Source: Proteles cristata cristata (lineage: Eukaryota; Chordata; Mammalia; Carnivora; Hyaenidae). Taken from it: DNA of 64,000 nucleotides. The stretch spans positions 372,001 through 436,000 of the forward strand of contig JAESUZ010001058.1 in assembly GCA_017311185.1 (NCBI GenBank), read 5' to 3'. Of the stretch, positions 58,570 through 64,000 are shown one piece after another. The notes under the pieces are model-generated. The model searched no databases. It saw only the letters and a list, made by a program, of their open reading frames with translations, and had not been told where the DNA came from. Each line of letters opens with the position of its first letter. Position 1 is the first letter of the stretch. The position numbers and the translations under genes were made by a program.

Positions 58570-60100
58570 AGGGGCAAATTACTAAAAATTACCTAAAAGC
58601 GACAGTCACCTCCCCTTTCCAATCGGAGGTAGCATGGGAGCTGAGCTAAATGTGCAGTTAACACCTCAAGGTCTTTAAAGAGGACTCTAACGCAACCAAG
58701 TATTCATTCCAATGGTTCTTAAAAAGGAGAAGACACTTAACACTGACAGTAATCTTGGTTTTTAAATAGTAATAGCATCCAACAGTATTCTGTGTCTTCA
58801 GCGGCCACTTAGCACCTCACTATCAGAACACAGATATGATTTAAATGAGCTTCATTCCCGAGGATAAAATGTCCTAAGAGTGGTTTTGTACCTTGCTCGC
58901 TGTGATCCAACTGAGAGCTTAACCCAAATAAACTTTCACACCGGGGGAAAGGACAGCCTCTGAATGAAAACGTCATCACTGTCAACAATTTAAAATCTAA
59001 GTCACCTGAGAACACTTTTAAGTAGAGCTAGGTTTGCAAGAGGGAAAAAGGCTCAGCTTTTGACATGAAATGCATGGAGACCACGGTAATTCAGGTCCCA
59101 CCTTTACAGCCAGAGCAGATTAATTATTCTGTCCACTTTACGCCAAGAAAGAGAAAGGCAAAGGTGACTGCAAAAGGTAAACTAGGCAAGATTTCCAACA
59201 AGGGGCCTATCTTTTGTCCGTTGCTTTTAGTGACTTCCAATCTGACCTATTAAAGGTATACCCTCGGCTCCAAAAAAGGGGAAAGAAACTATAGCTTTGT
59301 ATTCCCAACTCATGTATCTTTGCCTGCAATCTTGCATTCAATTTCAGTGTAACATGAAGAGGCCTATTCTTTTACAAAAAGTTCCCTCTTCCCACCAGGC
59401 TTGTTTGTTATTTTATGTGTTTCTGCATCATTTGTAGACTCCGCTTTGATCTGCATTCCTCCTGGATGTGGGGTTTCCTTTTCAGCTACCAAAAGGAAAG
59501 CTGGTTTGTTTGAAAAATCTGTTTATTTGGATTTTTTTGCTAGCCTAAAGCCCCTATCTTTATCAGGATGCGCAGGGCTCCGTGTCTGCCAGTCTCCGAC
59601 ATCACTCGTTTTCCCTAAGGAAAAAGGCAACTTGGAAATAATACAACTTGCCCATTTGCATTTGGAATATTCTGGGAAAGAAGTTTTAGAGGTTTCAGTT
59701 TAAAGCTGAAGAGAAGTGATTCTTTATCAGATATATTTAATCAGCAGTGGATCTTTCATGTTTAGACTGAGAAAAAAAGAGTTTCCTCTCATTATTTCTC
59801 AATTAGGAATTTTCTCAGCGAGCATGAGCTTGCTTGTGTACACAACCAGCCACATCCACATTTCCTGGTGAGAACCTGTACCCTCCACGGAGCAAGGACA
59901 TCTAGGACAGTGTGGCAATCATCACTCTCCCTGTCTAAACCAGCATGTGGATGTAGGAAAAGAGAGTCAAAATGTCACCCAGGTGACAATGTCACTGTCA
60001 CCATTTCCAGAAAATTTTCTGGAAAAGAAAGTCAGTGTTTGACTCAGGAGTAGAGACTAGGTTGCAACTACCATGAGCTCTGATTAATAAGCACTGGCTT
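58570..60100. other. repeat-free, CpG-retaining segment; candidate conserved non-coding DNA
   Basis: About 1.5 kb without any recognised repeat, unusual here. It keeps scattered CpGs ('tcttcagcggccac', 'gaaaacgtcatcac', 'aggatgcgcagggc', 'tctccgacatcact'). Open frames at 59065-59253 and 59401-59703 lack protein-family features. I see no promoter architecture. A regulatory role is inference. Confidence 0.3.
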
Positions 60101-61396
60101 CATGAAGAACATTGGGCACATTAGGACTCCTTGGGGAAAGGGATCTATGGTCATGTGATTAGATGCCGGCCATGGCATGGAGGGATACTGCACACACAGG
60201 GCATCACTAGCTGATGCATCTAAAGATACCCTGTATCAGATCATTCTCTCTGATATGTTTGTCTAGTGGGGGTGGGGGTGGGGTGGGGTGGGAATACTTG
60301 TTGAGGGCAGGGTCGTTGGTTTCTTAAACGAATCCCATAGTTTACTGCTTATTACCTATAAGTGATATTGGCTCCCGACCAACATTTCTTCTTAGGAACA
60401 GCTCTTAGGAAGACTGAAGCAGTCTATAGACAAAACATAGAGAGGAAATAAAGACTCTCTGAATGGGGAAGACAGGAGACATTCTCCCACATCCTCCAAA
60501 TGCCTCTTTGATGGAGAAACAGGATGTGTTCCCCAAGGAGCTTATGAGATCGTCACCTCACGGGATGGCAGTGGCCAGGACCCGCTCTTTGGAGGGTTAG
60601 CCAGCAGGATTCAATCTGGGAATCCAAACAAACTTAGGAAAACAATAGGCAGGACCAGGAAGGAATGGAAATTATTTGTCTGTTTTTAATAGAATCCTGC
60701 CTTCAATTTGCAGCTTTGCTCTAGGAAGAAAAAAAAAATCACAGTTTTCTTTAAAGTTACACATGAACAGTTTCTGGCTTCAAAAGATAGAGGTCAAAAT
60801 AAACTCCATTTGTTGCTGGAGAACCATGTCCTTTTTGCAGGACACTGGGTCTCACTCAATTTAGGCTGCCTTGGGACAGGTGGCAAGTGTACAAAATAAA
60901 ACTAGTTAGGTAAACTGACTCCGAACTGAGATCTCTCAGCTATTGAAGCAGTTACAAACCCCAAATAGGAATTAAGATGGACTTGTTTACACCAAACTCT
61001 GGGCTGATCTGATTTCTCTGTGGGGCTGTCCGTAGGAAGGCCTAGAAGTCTCGAGAACCAGCAGAACCTTCCACCCCCTTTCGTTACCAAGCCTCAGAGG
61101 GTCCACATGTCTGAAGAACCCAGACATATTTGTTAACCCAGAGGGCTTTGTTTTGGCAGAACATTTAGATGAGACTTTGCTCCAAAAAAAAAAAAAAAAA
61201 GATATCTATTTACTTTCTAAGTGCTAGGTCCAGAAAGAAAGTATGGTGGGGTCAGACTGAATTGAGGGCTTCATCCTGGCAGATGAAGGAGGAACAAAGG
61301 GATTCCTTTTGGAAAGTTTTAGTTTTGACATTCAAACTATTTGTTCAGCAGAGTGGACAAGAACATCAAAAAGTTCATTAGAAAGAAGAGAAAGTT
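60101..61396. other. unassigned non-coding stretch
   Basis: No gene or repeat family. It contains a G-quadruplex motif (60268-60292) and A-runs at about 60727-60738 and 61183-61200. Confidence 0.4.
60268..60292 (+). other. G-quadruplex motif
   Basis: Five G-runs of 5, 5, 4, 4 and 3 separated by single T loops. Single-nucleotide loops are the most stable class of quadruplex by established biophysics. It is not part of a recognised repeat. Confidence 0.9.
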
Positions 61397-61588
61397 GAGG
61401 CATCCAGGTAGCCCGGTCAGTTAAGCATCTGACTTGGACTCAGGTCATGATCTTAGGGTTCTTGGGTTCAAGCCCCCCATCAGACTCTTTCTGCTGTCAG
61501 CACAGAGCCTGCTTCAGATCTTCTCCCTTTCTCTCCACCATTCCCCTTTTCACACACTCTCGCTCAAAATAAATCAACATTTAAAAAA
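61397..61588 (+). mobile_element. SINEC
   Basis: Plus head 'gcatccaggtagcccggtca', B-box-like 'gggttcaagcccc', 'tgctgtcagcacagagcctg' and an A-rich tail 'aaaataaatcaacattt'. Medium-age; TSD not clear. Confidence 0.9.
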
Positions 61589-61936
61589 GAGAGTCTTCCT
61601 TCTCAACAATCCCCTAGGTGCAAAAAATATAAGACATACAGACGAAATTTAGCAAATTTTACAGACACCTCCACCCCCATCCTACACCTTTGTGTCTCAT
61701 GCACTTCGATGGGATGCAACAAGACATGGTAACTCTTTGGAAGAGCTTGGATGTCACACACAAAATCTCCTCTAAAAGGGCTAACATTTGAGGCCTGTTA
61801 ATAAACTTCCACTGAGAAGACCCCTTTGAGGCCAGCATTCCAACTAACATCCCCTAGAGAATTTACTGAAGTCTAATCCCTCCCCTAGCAGATAAGCAAA
61901 GGCATACATTCAAGAATCCCGAGGGCAGCTGGGGTA
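61589..61936. other. unassigned non-coding stretch
   Basis: No gene or repeat recognised. Confidence 0.4.
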
Positions 61937-62135
61937 GAGACTGCTCATAGTATGGACCTCAGACCAGCAGCTGCAGCTTGTTAAAAGCAGATTCTGGGCC
62001 CCACCTTGGACTTGCTGAATCATAATTGTGGCAGGGAGGAGGGAGCAAATCTGCCTAACAATTTTTCAAAGTGGGTCTTATGTATATCTAATTTTGAGAT
62101 CGTAGGCAGTGGTCCAGCAGTCGGCGAAGTGGTCC
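61937..62135 (+). mobile_element. MER5A-like hAT element
   Basis: 'aaaagcagattctgggcccc' followed by 'accttggacttgctgaatca' matches the MER5A-type middle block. Confidence 0.75.
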
Positions 62136-62959
62136 ACCCCTGAAGAACTTTGTAAGTTCAGGAAGGATCCAGCAGGACAGGAAGGAGAGAGTGGGTTCTT
62201 AGGACCCTGGAGTGAAAAGGGGGTTGGTCATTACCACCTGTGCCTTAGTATGAGGTCATAAAACCAATAAGGATATATTAACTTTGATCTTTGGTGGAAA
62301 ACTAGACACTTCCTGCCATCCTTCTTGTTTTTCTTGTTGCAGTGCCAAGGAAGAGCAGGTCCAAGGGCAGGAGAACTAAACAAACCATCTCAGATAAGAG
62401 TGGGCTCTTAACTAGCCTCCTGTTTGGGCTTTATCTTGCCTTCACCCTCCAGCTGCCCATTCCATTCCATTGCTTGTGACCAACTAACAACCTCTCAGAC
62501 ACACACACACCAGTGTCTTCTCTCTTATCTCTTTCTTCTTTCCCTGGTGCACTCACTCAAGCTCAGCACTCACCGCCATAGATCATGGCCTGGCCCCCTA
62601 CCCACTGCTGTGCTGTCATGCAGGGTCAAGCGTCATCCAAAAGTCAATGTTTACTGCTACCCTAGATGCCTCCATTTCAAATCAAATCAACCCAACAAGT
62701 GTTTCACTGGGCAATATAACCTGCCTCACTCCCTGGTTACATTCTACCTCTGTTCCTTCTGAAGATGTCAAACAGAAAGAGACTTCTTCAAAGGTACATA
62801 AAGCCTCCCTCACAACGTATGACCTCCTTTGGCCTTAGTTGCTGGAATTTTTTAGTTTCTACACTGTTCGTTCAGAAAAAAAAAAAAATTCCACTCATTT
62901 CTCCCTTCCCTATAACCCTCAACTGAGTTGACCTTAAGTCTTCACCCCACGCCCCACAC
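62136..62959. other. unassigned non-coding stretch
   Basis: No gene: the 112-codon frame at 62424-62762 has no family features. An A-run lies at 62876-62888. Confidence 0.4.
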
Positions 62960-63430
62960 AATGGTGATGATAATGGTAATGGCAGTTAAAACCTGTGGAG
63001 AGCTTAGCATGTGCCAGGCATTGAGTTAAGCATTTTATTCAATTCTATTTAATTTTCCTAGCCACCCTGTGAGGAAAGCACTATTATTTCCATCCTACTG
63101 ATGGGAAAACTGGGGCTTCGAGGGGTTAAGTAACTTGCCCAAGATTAAAGAGATAATCAGCAGCAGAGCTGGAATTCTCATGGTTATTTATTTTTTAAAT
63201 TTATTTTTGAGAGAGATAGAGTGCACAGTGCGTGCGCAAGTCGGGGAGGGGTAGAGAGCAAGGGAGACAGATTCCCAAGCAGTCTCCTTGTGGACTGAGC
63301 TAGATCTCTCAACAGTGAAATCATGACCTGAGCCAAAATCTAGAGTTGGATGAGCCAAAATCTAGAGTTGATTGAGCCACCTAGGTGCCCCCAGAGCTGG
63401 GATTCTAACCCCAGTCTATCTTGTATGTTT
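62960..63430 (-). mobile_element. MIR split by a SINEC
   Basis: Minus MIR: 'tagcatgtgccaggcattga', 'ttaagtaacttgcccaagat' and 'cagagctggaattct' on the left. It resumes at 63392 with 'cagagctgggattctaaccc', which doubles as the SINE target duplication. Confidence 0.88.
63180..63391 (-). mobile_element. SINEC with an internal 22-bp tandem duplication
   Basis: Minus SINE with 'taaatttatttttgagagag', GA tract and head complement 'gagccacctaggtgccccc'. TSDs 'cagagctggaattct' (63164-63178) and 'cagagctgggattct' (63392-63406). Two tandem 22-bp units (63330-63351, 63352-63373) lengthen the tRNA-like part. Confidence 0.93.
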
Positions 63431-63817
63431 TTTGCTTTATTGGCTCTAAGAGAAAATACACGTGACAGTAGTTTTACCCTGTGAAGCACTATCCATAAGA
63501 AACACATTCTTCCAAAGGCTCTCCTACTCTTTCTGGTTCTTTCCCCAGTCAACCCTATTCTCCCCTGGACAACTTGGCATTTTCTAAGTTTCTCTTTCAA
63601 CACAACTTCCCAGTCCTGTTATGTGTCCTGAAGCTTCCTCTCACCCAACTTTCCTGTCCCACTGCAGCCACAAGACACACATCTCATAGCTTTCTGTGGA
63701 AGAGGTTGTCATCCATTTGTCATTAATTTTTTTTACCTTCTTCATACAGGGTTCGTGAAGCCAGAGCAAGTTTCAACCTTGGATACACCTTGGAAGATTT
63801 CAATGGTCTCAGTGTCT
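63431..63817. other. unassigned non-coding stretch
   Basis: No gene or repeat recognised. Confidence 0.4.
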
Positions 63818-63905
63818 AGGCTGCAAAGTAGACCGATGAAACCAGACTCTCTGGGGGTGGGCCCAGGCAGCAACCCTTCTTGAGGTTCCCCAGGTGATTC
63901 CAAAG
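63818..63905 (+). mobile_element. MER5A-like fragment
   Basis: 'accagactctctgggggtgg' and 'cccaggtgattccaaagtgc' match the 3' half of the MER5A-type element. Confidence 0.7.
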
Positions 63906-64000
63906 TGCAGTGAAGATTGTGAGCGCTGTCTCCCTGTTCTAATATTTTTTCAGGTACCTTATGATTACAAAAGCCTCCAGATAGCCCTTATATCTGTGTT

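Noticed and set aside
59401..59703. 100-codon frame in the repeat-free segment
   Set aside because: No recognisable family, and the frame has no conserved-looking start context. Kept only as part of a non-coding candidate.
1..64000. Intact endogenous retrovirus
   Set aside because: Only solo MaLR/MLT1-type LTR relics are seen. No gag, pol or env reading frames and no primer-binding site with paired LTRs were found.

Overview
The window reads as nuclear DNA from a carnivoran mammal, most likely a feliform. It carries tRNA-Lys-derived SINEC elements (head GGGGCGCCTGGGTGGC, A/B-box-like tRNA part, CT-rich tract, AATAAA-type A-rich tail) and carnivore-type LINE-1 3' ends, set among mammal-wide repeats (MIR, L2, MER5A-like and other hAT elements, MLT1 LTRs, old L1M). 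The SINE body resembles the felid type more than the canid type, but the species cannot be fixed from sequence reading alone. The DNA is AT-rich, with no CpG island and no evident intact protein-coding gene. No open frame shows recognisable protein-family features except remnants of L1 ORF2 and one dead ribosomal-protein retrocopy. The window is best read as intergenic or deep intronic DNA.

Layout. 1-12 kb: an L1 fragment, a young 5'-truncated L1 3' end with target-site duplications (TSDs, 1.6-1.9 kb), MIRs, an L2, an old L1M carrying a SINE (6.3-7.1 kb). 12-20 kb: a young L1 with a 5' inversion (11987-12607), an 81-bp duplication shared by 12.95 and 15.09 kb, L1M remnants, and a three-layer nest in which a SINE sits at the edge of a young L1, itself inside an ancient L1, with both young insertions using the same target sequence (19.0-19.8 kb). 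20-31 kb: MIR/MER/MLT1 clusters, two oppositely oriented SINEs, an MLT1 LTR inside a MIR, a full-length processed RPL12 pseudogene (26255-26893, minus), L2 copies and a microsatellite cluster. 31-44 kb: mostly repeat-poor unassigned DNA, then an L1M, hAT elements, a (CA)21 tract and a full-length SINE. 44-58 kb: L2 interrupted by MLT1, more MIR/LTR relics, and an old L1 ORF2 remnant. 58.6-60.1 kb is conspicuously repeat-free and retains CpGs. 60-64 kb has a strong G-quadruplex motif, SINEs, MER5A-like pieces and a MIR split by a SINE.

There is no operon, CRISPR array, RNA gene or gene system here. The content worth reading is transposition history (nested same-site insertions, twin priming, a retrocopy), unexplained local duplications, and candidate conserved non-coding segments. 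Repeat names come from recognising consensus features by eye; family boundaries and subfamily names are approximate.
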